Shown here: positions 50,883-59,300 of the stretch, piece by piece | Layout of the letters: every line of letters begins with the position of its first letter | Position numbering within the stretch: the stretch's first letter is position 1 | Assembly: GCF_017814435.1 (NCBI RefSeq) | Contig: NZ_JAGJCB010000016.1 | Location: forward strand, 1-64,000 | Direction of reading: 5' to 3' | DNA from: Mariniflexile gromovii | GTDB taxonomy: Bacteria; Bacteroidota; Bacteroidia; Flavobacteriales; Flavobacteriaceae | DNA length: 64,000 nucleotides | Notes under the pieces: model-generated | Told to the model about the DNA's origin: nothing | The model's database searches: none | Seen by the model: only the letters and a program-made list of their open reading frames with translations | Program-made: the position numbers and the translations under genes

Positions 50883-51434
50883 TTATAAATCATCTGTGAA
50901 ATGTCTTCTTTCTTTATCTTGAGAAAACTTGCGACTGTTGTAATCTGTTGATTTGTTTCGAGCAATAGATAAAGTTTGCCATTCATTGTTTTTAATCATT
51001 TTAGCAATGAATACCATTTGTCCAATATGGTATGGGTAGTGGGCTAATTGACGATTGATAGCTTCTACAACAGAATGTCCATCATTCCGGATATATACTA
51101 CGCGTTCCATATCTGGTTCTGTAAGTTGTTCAAGTACTTGGATGAGACATTCCCAACCTTGTTTCCATCGATACAGTAATTCATCTTCACTACTGAAAGG
51201 GTTGATGAATTCTGCATCACGATTTCTCCATGGTTTTTCTCCATCGGTAGTTAAAAAGTCAGTAAAACGAGATAGCATATTACCAGTAATGTGATTAACG
51301 ATAACAGCTATACTATTACTTTCTTCATTGTATTGCCAGAACAATTGTTCTTCATCTAGTTGTTCCATTGCTTTTTCGCCAAGCATTTTGTAGTATTCAA
51401 ATTGCTTTTTTACGCTGCTTAAATAGCTTTCCAT
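50883..51434 (-). CDS. DUF1572 / DinB-like protein
   Basis: A 183 aa protein; the start MESYLSSVKKQFEYYKMLGEKA was preferred over an upstream Met that adds 20 residues without conservation. DUF1572 pattern: ALE-like helix MEQLDEEQLFWQYNEESNSIAVIVNHITGNMLSRFTDFL, GEKPWRNRDAEF, LAHYPYHIGQMVFIAK. Three His positions (NH, HYPYH) suit the DinB metal site. It is one of three DinB-fold genes in this module. Confidence 0.82.
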   Translation of the reverse strand: MESYLSSVKKQFEYYKMLGEKAMEQLDEEQLFWQYNEESNSIAVIVNHITGNMLSRFTDFLTTDGEKPWRNRDAEFINPFSSEDELLYRWKQGWECLIQVLEQLTEPDMERVVYIRNDGHSVVEAINRQLAHYPYHIGQMVFIAKMIKNNEWQTLSIARNKSTDYNSRKFSQDKERRHFTDDL

Positions 51435-51519
51435 ATGATTTATTTTAAAGTTAAAAATTACTTTTTTTAATTGTATTCTTTGAACTAAGACCAAACAGTG
51501 GTGGTCTTCAAATTTTAGT

Positions 51520-51960
51520 TTAATCTATTTGTATTTCTTTGCTTTTATTTTGAAGACACATTAATGTAACTAAAGAAGTAGACACTAAGTTTTCCTTTTC
51601 ATTGATAGCCGCGAAGATGTCTGAACGAACCACGGTAAGCAATTTTCCTCTTTTGATAACATTAGCTTTAGCAATTAATTTATCACCCACAGCGGGACTT
51701 AAATAATTGATTTTTAATTCTACTGTTGCATAATATCCAGATGAAGATTTGGTTAATGCACTGGCGTACGAAGCTATGTCTATTAATGAAGCTATAGTTG
51801 CACCATTGAACATACCAGCTGGCCGCATCATAAACTCTTTTTTTGAAACTTCAATTTCGACATAATCTTCATTAAAATTAGATATTTGGCCTCCAAATAG
51901 CTTCATTAACTTTGAATTTTCAAAGTTTTTTATTAATTCATTTTTCTTTTTATTATTCAT
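51520..51960 (-). CDS. PaaI-type hot-dog thioesterase
   Basis: A 146 aa hot-dog protein (MMRPAGMFNGATIASLIDIASYASALT, YYATVELKINYLSPAVGDKLIAKANVIKRGK). The FNG replaces the usual HGG, so the catalytic contact may be changed, but the rest of the fold is kept. It overlaps the upstream gene by 8 bases. Together with the cysteine hydrolase it mirrors the pair in module 2. Confidence 0.82.
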   Translation of the reverse strand: MNNKKKNELIKNFENSKLMKLFGGQISNFNEDYVEIEVSKKEFMMRPAGMFNGATIASLIDIASYASALTKSSSGYYATVELKINYLSPAVGDKLIAKANVIKRGKLLTVVRSDIFAAINEKENLVSTSLVTLMCLQNKSKEIQID

Positions 51961-52483
51961 ATCTCCCTAAGTAATTTAAATAATCAGATTTGTAAAACTG
52001 TTCTTTTATGCCATTAAATCGGTTTCTGGTAAGCACATACTTTTCATCGTTTAAGTGAATAAAACCAATAGGGTAGGGATTAAACTCATTTATAAAAAGC
52101 TTAGAAATAGACAGAGGGAAACTTTTATTGTAATTAAATTGTATTCGATTTAAGTTGTATAACTCAAAAGCGTTTTTGACACCTTTTCTTAATAGCATTT
52201 TTAAATCATCCTCAGGAATATTATCGCCTTTAAGTATTAGGAATTTGATGATGGCGCTTTGATTATTCTTTTTAATTGTAATAATAAATAAACCGACAAT
52301 CATTTTATTATATTCCATTAGCCAATATTTTTCATAAGGTTTTTTAAAACCAGAAATTTTAAAGAGGTTCATTAAGAGTTCTTTGTAATTATTGCTATCT
52401 GTGATTTTGTCGTGAAATAATTCACCTATAAATAAATCGAGATTTAATTCTTTTATTTCAATATGCTTGGTTGTATGTCTCAT
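51953..52483 (-). CDS. Unknown protein, possibly GNAT-like
   Basis: A 176 aa soluble protein (ITDSNNYKELLMNLFKISGFKKPYEKYWLMEYNKMIVGLFIITIKKNN, IIKFLILKGDNIPEDDLKMLLRKGVKNAFELYNLNRIQF). Strand-helix order and the VGLFII/IIKFLIL strands recall the GNAT fold, but the acetyl-CoA loop is not evident. It overlaps the thioesterase gene downstream. No firm call. Confidence 0.5.
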   Translation of the reverse strand: MRHTTKHIEIKELNLDLFIGELFHDKITDSNNYKELLMNLFKISGFKKPYEKYWLMEYNKMIVGLFIITIKKNNQSAIIKFLILKGDNIPEDDLKMLLRKGVKNAFELYNLNRIQFNYNKSFPLSISKLFINEFNPYPIGFIHLNDEKYVLTRNRFNGIKEQFYKSDYLNYLGRYE

Positions 52484-52522
52484 GTTTAATAACCTTCTTT
52501 ATTTTACCTTAAGACTTGTTTT

Positions 52523-53044
52523 TTATTTGAGGATGGTTAAATATTCAATCCATGGACCTACTTCCTTTTTATATTGATTTGCCATGATTCTAGAAATTTG
52601 AGCTATATGGTTGAGGTCGTGTACCATCCATGTAGCAATTAATTGTGCCAATGTAACTTCTCCAAAAACTGTATGAATTCCTTTTGAGTTTAAATCTGTT
52701 TCGGATATTTTTTTTGAAATCAGGTAGCTAATATTTTGTTTACGGAGTTGGACGAATTCGTCCAGTAATTGTTTTATGGTTTTATTTTTGCTTTCAATAA
52801 ATTGTGCATTTCGGTCGTACAAAGGGAATGATTTATCTGGCTTGTTAGAGAGGATGGTTTTTACACGAGGAATCCAATCTGTTTTTTCACCATGAATGAG
52901 ATGTCCAATCACATCAAATACAGACCAGGTTTCATATCCTTCATTTTTTAGAGTCCATTCATTAGAAATATTGTACAATAAGTGGTGTAATGTAACAGGT
53001 GTTCTTTCTAATATCTCTATAGATTTATTCAGATTAAAATTCAT
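52523..53044 (-). CDS. DinB-family protein
   Basis: A 173 aa four-helix DinB-fold protein; the start MNFNLNKSIEILERTPV lies 1 base after the stop of the upstream cysteine hydrolase. Features: WSVFDVIGHLIHGEKTDWIPRV, then the metal-site end TLAQLIATWMVHDLNHIAQISRIMA (HDLNH). Typical members bind a metal through three histidines and act as transferases or hydrolases on thiols or small molecules. Confidence 0.85.
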   Translation of the reverse strand: MNFNLNKSIEILERTPVTLHHLLYNISNEWTLKNEGYETWSVFDVIGHLIHGEKTDWIPRVKTILSNKPDKSFPLYDRNAQFIESKNKTIKQLLDEFVQLRKQNISYLISKKISETDLNSKGIHTVFGEVTLAQLIATWMVHDLNHIAQISRIMANQYKKEVGPWIEYLTILK

Positions 53045-53045
53045 G

Positions 53046-53690
53046 TTAATATTGATTATGTAGAACAATAAATTCTTTTGTATCCATTATTTTGACACCG
53101 ATATTTGATAATTCTTGTAAGCCTTTCTCATAGACCTGAGAAGTTGCATCTTTTAAAAAGATAATTTTATAGTCTCTTTCGCTGGCCTCATACATACTTG
53201 TTCTGGGGCAATTTGGAAAGTTACAGCCACAAAACACTAAGGTATTGATGTTGTTATTTTGCAGATGTTCATTTAACTTTGTGTTATAAAATGCACCCCA
53301 TCTGGATTTATAGATTATCCATTCATGGTGGCCTATTTTTTGAGTTTCGTTCTTTAATAAAAGTTCAAAATCTATGTTTATGTCAGTTTGAGGTAAAACC
53401 TCTTCAACTATTTGAGCACCGGGAGTATTGGGTATAGCAATTTCTTTCCCTTCCAGTATCATTTTTTTTCTGCACAAATCTACATTTGAAGCGTCTTTAT
53501 TATAGATTCTAATGATATGGTATATAGGTCGTTTTAATTTGCGATAAAGCGCTACAAGGTCTTTGATTTTTGGAATTACATTTATGGTTCCTTTTATTTC
53601 AGCTGTTGCGTTGGGAATGGTGAAATCGTTTTGAATGTCTATAATAATTAATGCGCTTTTTTCTAATATTGGTTTTGTATATTCATCCAT
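53046..53690 (-). CDS. Isochorismatase-like cysteine hydrolase
   Basis: A 214 aa enzyme. Triad: Asp18 in ALIIIDIQNDF, Lys128 in IIYKSRWGAFYNT, Cys161 in FCGCNFPNCPRTSMYEASERDY. This is a full-length family member, longer than its counterpart in module 2. Substrate unknown. It is co-transcribed with the DinB gene. Confidence 0.9.
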   Translation of the reverse strand: MDEYTKPILEKSALIIIDIQNDFTIPNATAEIKGTINVIPKIKDLVALYRKLKRPIYHIIRIYNKDASNVDLCRKKMILEGKEIAIPNTPGAQIVEEVLPQTDINIDFELLLKNETQKIGHHEWIIYKSRWGAFYNTKLNEHLQNNNINTLVFCGCNFPNCPRTSMYEASERDYKIIFLKDATSQVYEKGLQELSNIGVKIMDTKEFIVLHNQY

Positions 53691-53900
53691 AATTCAAAAA
53701 ATTAAAATTAATATCGTTCTTATTTATCTTCTATTTTATCAATAAAAGTATTTGCTAGCCTTCTGTAATTAATATTGCTTTATTCATATGTAGGTGTTTA
53801 TTGTTATTTAATGGTTGTATGTAATTAGTATACCTTCATTTGTGTATGTGACTGAATTTTGATTATGTTCATTTCATAATTGCATTTTTTAATATGTAGA

Positions 53901-54713
53901 TTATAAACTCAAAAGGTTATTTAGTTCGTTGGAACTAATTGATTTCTGTGCATAACTAAAATTCTTGGTTTGACTTATTTGTTTTATAGTATCAACAAAG
54001 GAGGTCATTGCATTTCTATATAAAGAAGCTCCAAGACTGATTCTTTTAACTCCTAATTTTGATAAATCCTCATAGTTAAGAAGGCTACCTTTTATGCCTA
54101 TCAACACATTTAAAGGTTTATCTATTTCGTAAAGAATAGACTGAACTTCCTCTATGGTTTGAATACCTGGAGCAAACAAAACATCGGCACCTGCATTTTG
54201 ATATGCCTGTAACCGTTTTATAGTATCTTTTAAGTCTTGGTTACCGATGATATAATTATCTGATCGGGCAGTAAGCGTGAATGGAAAATCTAGACTTTTT
54301 ACAGCTTCGACAGCAGCAGTGATACGCTCAGTAGATAATTCGATTGAATAGGCACTGTTTCCATTTACATCTTCAATGGATGCACCTACTATACCGGTTG
54401 TAACTGATAATTTAATCGTCTCGAAAATCTTTTTTGGATTTTTATAAAAACCGTTTCCTAAGTCGGCAGAAACAGGTAAATCGGTTGCTGACACGATTTT
54501 TTGTAAATGTGTTAAAATATCATTTATAGGTACTGAATTGTCATAAGCACCCTCCGAAAAAGCGTGTGCAGCACTTGATGTAGCCAAAGCTTTAAAACCA
54601 AAGTAGGTTAAAATTTTAGCAGATGCCACATCCCAAGGATTTGGTATTATAAAAGTAGACGTATCGTTGTGTATTTTTTTAAATAGTTCAGCTTTTTCAT
54701 TTTGGCTTTTCAT
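53901..54713 (-). CDS. Isocitrate lyase/PEP mutase superfamily protein
   Basis: A 270 aa TIM-barrel enzyme of the oxaloacetate hydrolase/2-methylisocitrate lyase-like group: IPNPWDVASAKILTYFGFKALATSSAA, SADLGNGF in place of the usual SADxExG (Glu changed to Asn here), VGASIEDVNG, FTLTARSDN, GADVLFAPGI. The Asp-Glu metal residues in IEDVNG are kept. It is the first gene after a TetR-type operator and likely defines the module's chemistry (C-C or C-P bond cleavage, inference). Confidence 0.85.
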   Translation of the reverse strand: MKSQNEKAELFKKIHNDTSTFIIPNPWDVASAKILTYFGFKALATSSAAHAFSEGAYDNSVPINDILTHLQKIVSATDLPVSADLGNGFYKNPKKIFETIKLSVTTGIVGASIEDVNGNSAYSIELSTERITAAVEAVKSLDFPFTLTARSDNYIIGNQDLKDTIKRLQAYQNAGADVLFAPGIQTIEEVQSILYEIDKPLNVLIGIKGSLLNYEDLSKLGVKRISLGASLYRNAMTSFVDTIKQISQTKNFSYAQKSISSNELNNLLSL

Positions 54714-54798
54714 AACTAGATATTTAAATAGTTGATTTTTATTTATAAGGGATAGATAAATTTTATAATTTTTTGTAGCTGTTTTTATCTATGTAAAA

Positions 54799-54814
54799 TA
54801 AACCAATCGGTCTT
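54799..54814 (-). promoter_or_regulatory. TetR-type operator in front of the ICL/PEPM gene
   Basis: AAACCAATCGGTCTTTT carries the ACC-N4-GGT core seen in front of the module-3 TetR gene (AAACCAAACGGTCTA). Confidence 0.65.
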
Positions 54815-54831
54815 TTTTAAAGTAAATTTTT

Positions 54832-55422
54832 TTAGTTTTTTAAATTTAAAATGATTTTTTCCAAGAATTCCATTGCTATTTTTAATTCTGTATTCCTACT
54901 TGTTACCTTTGCTTGCATAAATGCACCTTCAATCATAGAAATCATAATTACTGCTGTTTCTGTAGGGTCTGTATCTTCATTTATTTCTTTCCTTGCAATG
55001 CCTCTTTTTATCTGATTTTCTATAGAATTTTTCCAAAAGTCCAATGCTTTAATGGCTTTATCTTTCAATTTTGGATGTGTATCGTCAGCTTCAGTAGATG
55101 TGTTTAAAATGGGACAACCAGCCTGTAAATATGAGTATTTGAAATAGTTTTTATAAGTGGTAGGATATACTAACAACCTTTCAATTGAGTTGTCAGTAGC
55201 TAAAATTCTTGTCTTCATATGTTCATTAACCTTATTATGATTAAAGTCAAAAGCAGCTAAAGCAACTTCATCTTTGTTTTCAAAATTGCCATAAATACAA
55301 CCCTTTGAAAGTCCGGTTGCACTCATGATATCACTCATTGAAGTACCAGCATAACCTTTTGTATTGAAAACTGGTGCTGTTTTCTCTACTATAAATTGTC
55401 TGGTGTTTTCTGACTTTGACAT
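54832..55422 (-). CDS. TetR/AcrR-family repressor (module 3)
   Basis: A 196 aa repressor closely related in design to the module-2 TetR: MSKSENTRQFIVEKTAPVFNTKGYAGTSMSDIMSATGLSKGCIYGNFENKDEVALAAF (HTH about 22-55), then YLQAGCPILNTSTEADDTHPKLK in the ligand domain. Operators in front of its own gene and the ICL/PEPM gene point to control of the downstream run. The two TetR proteins probably arose by duplication, with slightly different operators (GGTATA against GGTCTA). Confidence 0.9.
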   Translation of the reverse strand: MSKSENTRQFIVEKTAPVFNTKGYAGTSMSDIMSATGLSKGCIYGNFENKDEVALAAFDFNHNKVNEHMKTRILATDNSIERLLVYPTTYKNYFKYSYLQAGCPILNTSTEADDTHPKLKDKAIKALDFWKNSIENQIKRGIARKEINEDTDPTETAVIMISMIEGAFMQAKVTSRNTELKIAMEFLEKIILNLKN

Positions 55423-55470
55423 TATTTGTTAAGTGTAAATGATTATAAAACAATACAAAACTAATCAAAA

Positions 55471-55486
55471 TAAACCAAACGGTCTA
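55471..55486 (-). promoter_or_regulatory. Operator in front of the module-3 TetR gene
   Basis: TAAACCAAACGGTCTA, about 50 bases before the start, keeps the ACC-N4-GGT core. Autoregulation is inferred. Confidence 0.65.
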
Positions 55487-55524
55487 TTTTTAAATTAAAA
55501 TATTTTTGGAGCAAATATGTGATA

Positions 55525-56777
55525 CTAATTTGCTTTCTTTTCAATTTTCTCTTTTATAAGAAATTTGTCTCTCAAAGCCTTCATATCATCACTCACTTTT
55601 CTATCTAAGACTTTTGCATAATGTTGTGTAGTTCTTAAATTTTTATGTCCAAGCATTTTGCTAACGCTTTCAATTGGAACCCCATTAGTAAGCGTTACCG
55701 TTGTTGCAAAAGTGTGTCGAGCAATATGGAAGGTTAGTTCTTTTTCAATTTCACAAACCCCGGCTATTTCTTTTAGATAAGCATTCATCTTTTGATTGGA
55801 TAGAATAGGTAGGAGTTTATTTTCATTGATGCACTGTGGATGATTTTCGTATTTATCGATTATCATTTTCGTTACTGGAAGAATTGGAATTTTTGAACAG
55901 ATTCTGTTTTCTGTCTGTGTGTAAATATCCATTTCTCTCCATCAATTCCGTAGCTTATATGTGACTTTGTTAAGTTTTTGACATCTATGTATGCCAAACC
56001 AGTAAAACAGCTAAATAGAAATATATCGCGAACTAATGAAAGTCTTTCAGTTTTAAAATCTTTTTCAATGATAGATTGAATTTCAGTTTCAGTAAGATAA
56101 ACACGTTCTACTTCTTTAACTTTAGACTTATAGTTTGCAAATGGATTTTTATCTAGCCAGTCATTGGCCAAACATATCTTTATTATTTTATTGAAGTTCT
56201 TGATGTATTTAACAGCTGTGTTATTAGAACATTTTCTAACGCTGCGTAACCAGAATTCATAATCGGTAATAAAAGCATGATCAATCTTGGAAATATCAAT
56301 GTCTAAAATATTGTATTTCCATTGCATGAATTCAATGGTATGTTTCAAAGAAGTGGTGTAACGTTCTAATGTACCTGGTGCATATTCTTTACCAACTAAT
56401 TCTTTGATTTTGTTGTTGTGGTCTTGAAAGATGGGTACTAACATTCTTTGACGCTCTTCATTACCAAGCAATTTATTTTTAAAGTTTTCAATTGATAAAG
56501 TTTCATTACGGTGGAGTAGTTCCATTTGAGCATCTAAAACTTTTGATTTCATTAAATCAAGGTAGCTATTGATTGAACGTGCTTCTTCGGTCATGCCTTT
56601 CATTTTGGATAGCTCATTAGACCATTTGGATTTTTCTACAAACTTTTTGGTACTGAATTCTAACCGTTTTCCATCAACTGTTAATCTTACATAAATTGGA
56701 AGTAGTCCGTTTGTATTGGCTTTTGTGCTTTTGGCATAAAAGTGAAGTGTGATTTTTGTTTTCATTGTGGTGACCAA
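55525..56777 (-). pseudogene. Tyrosine integrase copy B, nearly complete but frameshifted
   Basis: Two overlapping frames make one recombinase of about 415 aa: N-terminal arm-binding and SAM-like domains, SCFTGLAYIDVKNLTKSHI (the catalytic Arg region is changed to FTGLAY), then after a single-base shift near 55905 the second frame gives [35 protein letters not shown] and TQHYAKVL (active Tyr). It sits beside tRNA-Ser and faces away from it, as expected for an island integrase. Unless the shift is an error or is bypassed, the element cannot excise by itself. Confidence 0.9.
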
Positions 56778-56891
56778 TTAATTATTATTCAATTTAATTT
56801 TCTAATTGAAATCAAACAAGATGTTTGATGAGTGAACAAGCTATTGAACACGTCATTAAACCTCCTGTTTGCAATGCTTTCGAGAATTTAG

Positions 56892-56925
56892 CGAGACCCT
56901 AATTTTCGGATTTTCTAGGGTCTCG
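56892..56925. repeat. Hairpin CGAGACCCTA / TAGGGTCTCG in the integrase B leader
   Basis: An exact counterpart of the hairpin at 8727-8760. Confidence 0.5.
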
Positions 56926-56981
56926 ATTTTATCTCGATTTAAATAAGATTAAATGAATAATTTGGTATGTCTGGAAAAGCA

Positions 56982-57015
56982 AAAACCCTGTGAATCATAA
57001 GATTTACAGGGTTTT
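56982..57015. terminator. Hairpin terminator beside tRNA-Ser (right copy)
   Basis: An AAAACCCTGT / ACAGGGTTTT stem with a T-rich end, 25 bases past the 3' end of the tRNA gene. It would end the tRNA transcript. Confidence 0.65.
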
Positions 57016-57035
57016 GATACCGTTTAGGATTTTTT

Positions 57036-57050
57036 CAGCGGAGAAAGAGG
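57036..57050. other. Attachment core, right end of the island, within the tRNA-Ser 3' end
   Basis: CAGCGGAGAAAGAGG; the last 11 bases are the tRNA 3' end (acceptor stem side). The identical word stands at 8871-8885. Confidence 0.8.
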
Positions 57051-57123
57051 GATTCGAACCCCCGGAGGTGTGACCCTCAACAGTTTTCAAGACTGCCGCA
57101 TTCGACCACTCTGCCATTTCTCC
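57040..57123 (-). tRNA. tRNA-Ser (anticodon UGA)
   Basis: An 84 nt class II tRNA. The acceptor stem is GGAGAAA / TTTCTCC, with D-loop GAGTGGTCGAATGCGGC, anticodon loop CTTGAAA (TGA at 57087-57089), a long variable arm, and T-arm GGGGGTTCGAATCCCTC. CCA is not encoded. Its 3' end serves as the island's integration site and stays intact. Confidence 0.95.
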
Positions 57124-57309
57124 AGTTTCGGTCTCATCAGGTATTCCCTGAATGCGGGTGCAAATATAGAATCCTTTTTCAATACTTTCAAATAAAATTC
57201 TATTTTTTTAAAAATAAATTTCAACACGTTTAATATTAGCTTATTTTGTGTCGCATTTCTATAAAATGACAATTCCAAAACGTATTTTTGTCAAAATTAA
57301 AATTCAAAA

Positions 57310-57939
57310 ATGAATATCATTAAGCAACTTAAATGGCGCTACGCAACTAAAAAATTCGATACAACCAAAAAACTGTCTTCCGAAAAATTAGATATTTTAA
57401 AACAAGCTTTCAATTTAACGGCAACATCATTCGGTTTACAAACCATCAAAATGGTTGTTGTAGAAAACAAAACCTTAAGACAAGCTTTAGTAGCCCATGC
57501 TTACAACCAAAAACAAGTATTAGATGCCTCACATTTATTGGTAATCTGTATGCAAGACGATATATTGGATACCGATGTGGTTACCTACTACGATAATATC
57601 AAAAACATCCGAAACACCTCAGAAACCATTTTAAAGCCATACCGGGAAGACCTCGTAAACATGATGCAAAAAATGAGTGTTACCGAACGCCAACAATGGT
57701 CCAAAAACCAAGCCTACATAGCCTTGGGCAATTTAATGACCGTTTGCGCCATAGAAGAAATAGATTCCTGCCCCATGGAAGGCTTTATGCCCCACGCCGT
57801 CGATAACGTATTACAATTAAACAAAATGGGGCTAAAATCTGTATTATTGCTGCCCGTAGGCTACAGAGACGAAACCGATATGTTTGCAGGTTTCAAAAAA
57901 GTACGAAAATCAATAAACGATGCCGTCATCGAAATATAA
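57310..57939 (+). CDS. NAD(P)H-dependent nitroreductase-family oxidoreductase
   Basis: A 209 aa flavoprotein of the NfsB-like type: LKWRYATKKFD at the start, SFGLQTIKMVVVEN, WSKNQAYIALGNLMTVCAIEEIDSCPMEGFMPHAVDNVL, and VGYRDETDMF. It uses FMN to reduce nitro or quinone compounds. A -7 box (TATTTTTG at 57283-57290) precedes it. Higher use of C-ending codons than in the island suggests a native chromosomal gene. Confidence 0.9.
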   Translation: MNIIKQLKWRYATKKFDTTKKLSSEKLDILKQAFNLTATSFGLQTIKMVVVENKTLRQALVAHAYNQKQVLDASHLLVICMQDDILDTDVVTYYDNIKNIRNTSETILKPYREDLVNMMQKMSVTERQQWSKNQAYIALGNLMTVCAIEEIDSCPMEGFMPHAVDNVLQLNKMGLKSVLLLPVGYRDETDMFAGFKKVRKSINDAVIEI

Positions 57940-57955
57940 ATAAAACAAACAATTT

Positions 57956-58040
57956 GGGCGTTACCACAAGGGTCGGGCTTTACGTTGCAATCTTTTTGCT
58001 CGTGCCTCACAAAAAGGATTTCCACTGCAATCCCTAACGC
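57956..58040. repeat. Small interspersed palindromic repeat (GGGCGTTA...CCTAACGC)
   Basis: An 85 bp GC-richer unit with ends GCGTTA and TAACGC, and an internal CTTTTTG / CAAAAAG pair. It resembles a repeat often seen between genes in Flavobacteriaceae. It fills the gap between the nitroreductase and aminotransferase genes. Confidence 0.6.
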
Positions 58041-58082
58041 AAAGGCAGTTTCAATTAAAATAAAGAACTAAAAATATACAAT

Positions 58083-59288
58083 ATGCCAGGATTCGAATTA
58101 TTTGGAGATTTAGAAAAAAAAGAAGTAAACGATGTATTGGAAAACGGCGTACTCATGCGCTACGGTTTCGATGGCATGCGCAACGGCCATTGGAAAGCCA
58201 AAGAGCTGGAAAAAGCCTTAGAAAACACCTTTCAAGTAAACCACGCGCAATTAGTATCAAGTGGTACCGCGGCCATATCAGTAGCATTGGCAGCAGCAGG
58301 CGTAGGGGCAGGAGATGAGGTTATTTTACCAACTTTTACGTTTGTGGCAAGTTTTGAAGCCGTTATGATGCTGGGGGCCATCCCCATTTTGGTAGATATT
58401 GATGATACACTTACCCTTAGCCCACAAGCCGTAGAAAAAGCCATAACCCCAAAAACAAAAGCCATTATGGTCGTGCATATGTGTGGTAGCATGGCAAATA
58501 TGGATGCACATCAAAACATTTGCAGTAAAAACAATTTGTTGTTGGTTGAAGATGCGTGTCAAGCCATTGGAGCCACTTACAAAGGAAAAGTGTTGGGCAG
58601 CCTTGGCGATTTAGGCTGTTTTTCATTCGATTTCGTTAAAACCATTACCTGCGGAGAAGGCGGTGCGGTGATAACAAACAATAAAGACTATTACATACAT
58701 TCCGACCATTATAGCGATCATGGTCACGACCATGTAGGTAATGATAGAGGTGCAGAATCGCATCCGTTTTTAGGCTACAATTTCAGAATATCAGAGCTTC
58801 ATGCGGCAGTAGGTTTAGCCCAAATAAAACGCTTGCCTGAGATTTTAAAAATTCAAAAGAAAAATTATAGCATTTTAAGGGACGCTTTATCACAAATACC
58901 TGAAGTAACGTTTAGAACCGTTCCCGATGGTGGTGAGGAAAACTACAGTTTTTTAAATTTCTTTCTTCCAGATCTGGAAATAGCGCTTAAAGTTTCCGAA
59001 GCGTTTAAAAACCAAGGCGTAGATGCGTGTTTTCAGTACTATAATAACAATTGGCATTACATTCGTAAATGGGACCATTTAAAAGACTTAAAATCGTTGT
59101 TCCCAATTCCAGCAGAAGTAAAAACCGGATTGGAATATCTTAAAACCAAAGAATTCCCTCAATCCGATCATTTTATTGGTAGAAATATCTCCTGTTTAAT
59201 AAAACTTTCATGGACAGAAGAGCAAGTAAATGAACGTGCCAAAAAAATGTTTGAAATTATTAAATCGATTTTATTAAATTCATATTAA
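58083..59288 (+). CDS. DegT/DnrJ/EryC1/StrS-family PLP aminotransferase
   Basis: A 401 aa PLP enzyme. Features: LVSSGTAAISVALAAAGVGAGDEVILPTFTF, LVEDACQAIGATYKGK (Asp and Gln contacting PLP), and FSFDFVKTITCGEGGAVIT with the Schiff-base Lys186. YNFRISELHAAVGLAQIKRL is the family's conserved block. Members make aminosugars for surface polysaccharide or antibiotics. No sugar-nucleotide genes flank it, so the substrate is unclear. Confidence 0.9.
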   Translation: MPGFELFGDLEKKEVNDVLENGVLMRYGFDGMRNGHWKAKELEKALENTFQVNHAQLVSSGTAAISVALAAAGVGAGDEVILPTFTFVASFEAVMMLGAIPILVDIDDTLTLSPQAVEKAITPKTKAIMVVHMCGSMANMDAHQNICSKNNLLLVEDACQAIGATYKGKVLGSLGDLGCFSFDFVKTITCGEGGAVITNNKDYYIHSDHYSDHGHDHVGNDRGAESHPFLGYNFRISELHAAVGLAQIKRLPEILKIQKKNYSILRDALSQIPEVTFRTVPDGGEENYSFLNFFLPDLEIALKVSEAFKNQGVDACFQYYNNNWHYIRKWDHLKDLKSLFPIPAEVKTGLEYLKTKEFPQSDHFIGRNISCLIKLSWTEEQVNERAKKMFEIIKSILLNSY

Positions 59289-59300
59289 ATTTTAAATGAT

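Larger units (their letters stand above)
56182..57050. repeat. Direct repeat, right copy (integrase 5' part plus leader plus att core)
   Basis: It matches 8017-8885 base for base by eye, including the start codon region, both leader hairpins and the core. It gives a direct repeat pair 48,165 bp apart, usable for site-specific or homologous deletion of the whole island. Confidence 0.85.
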
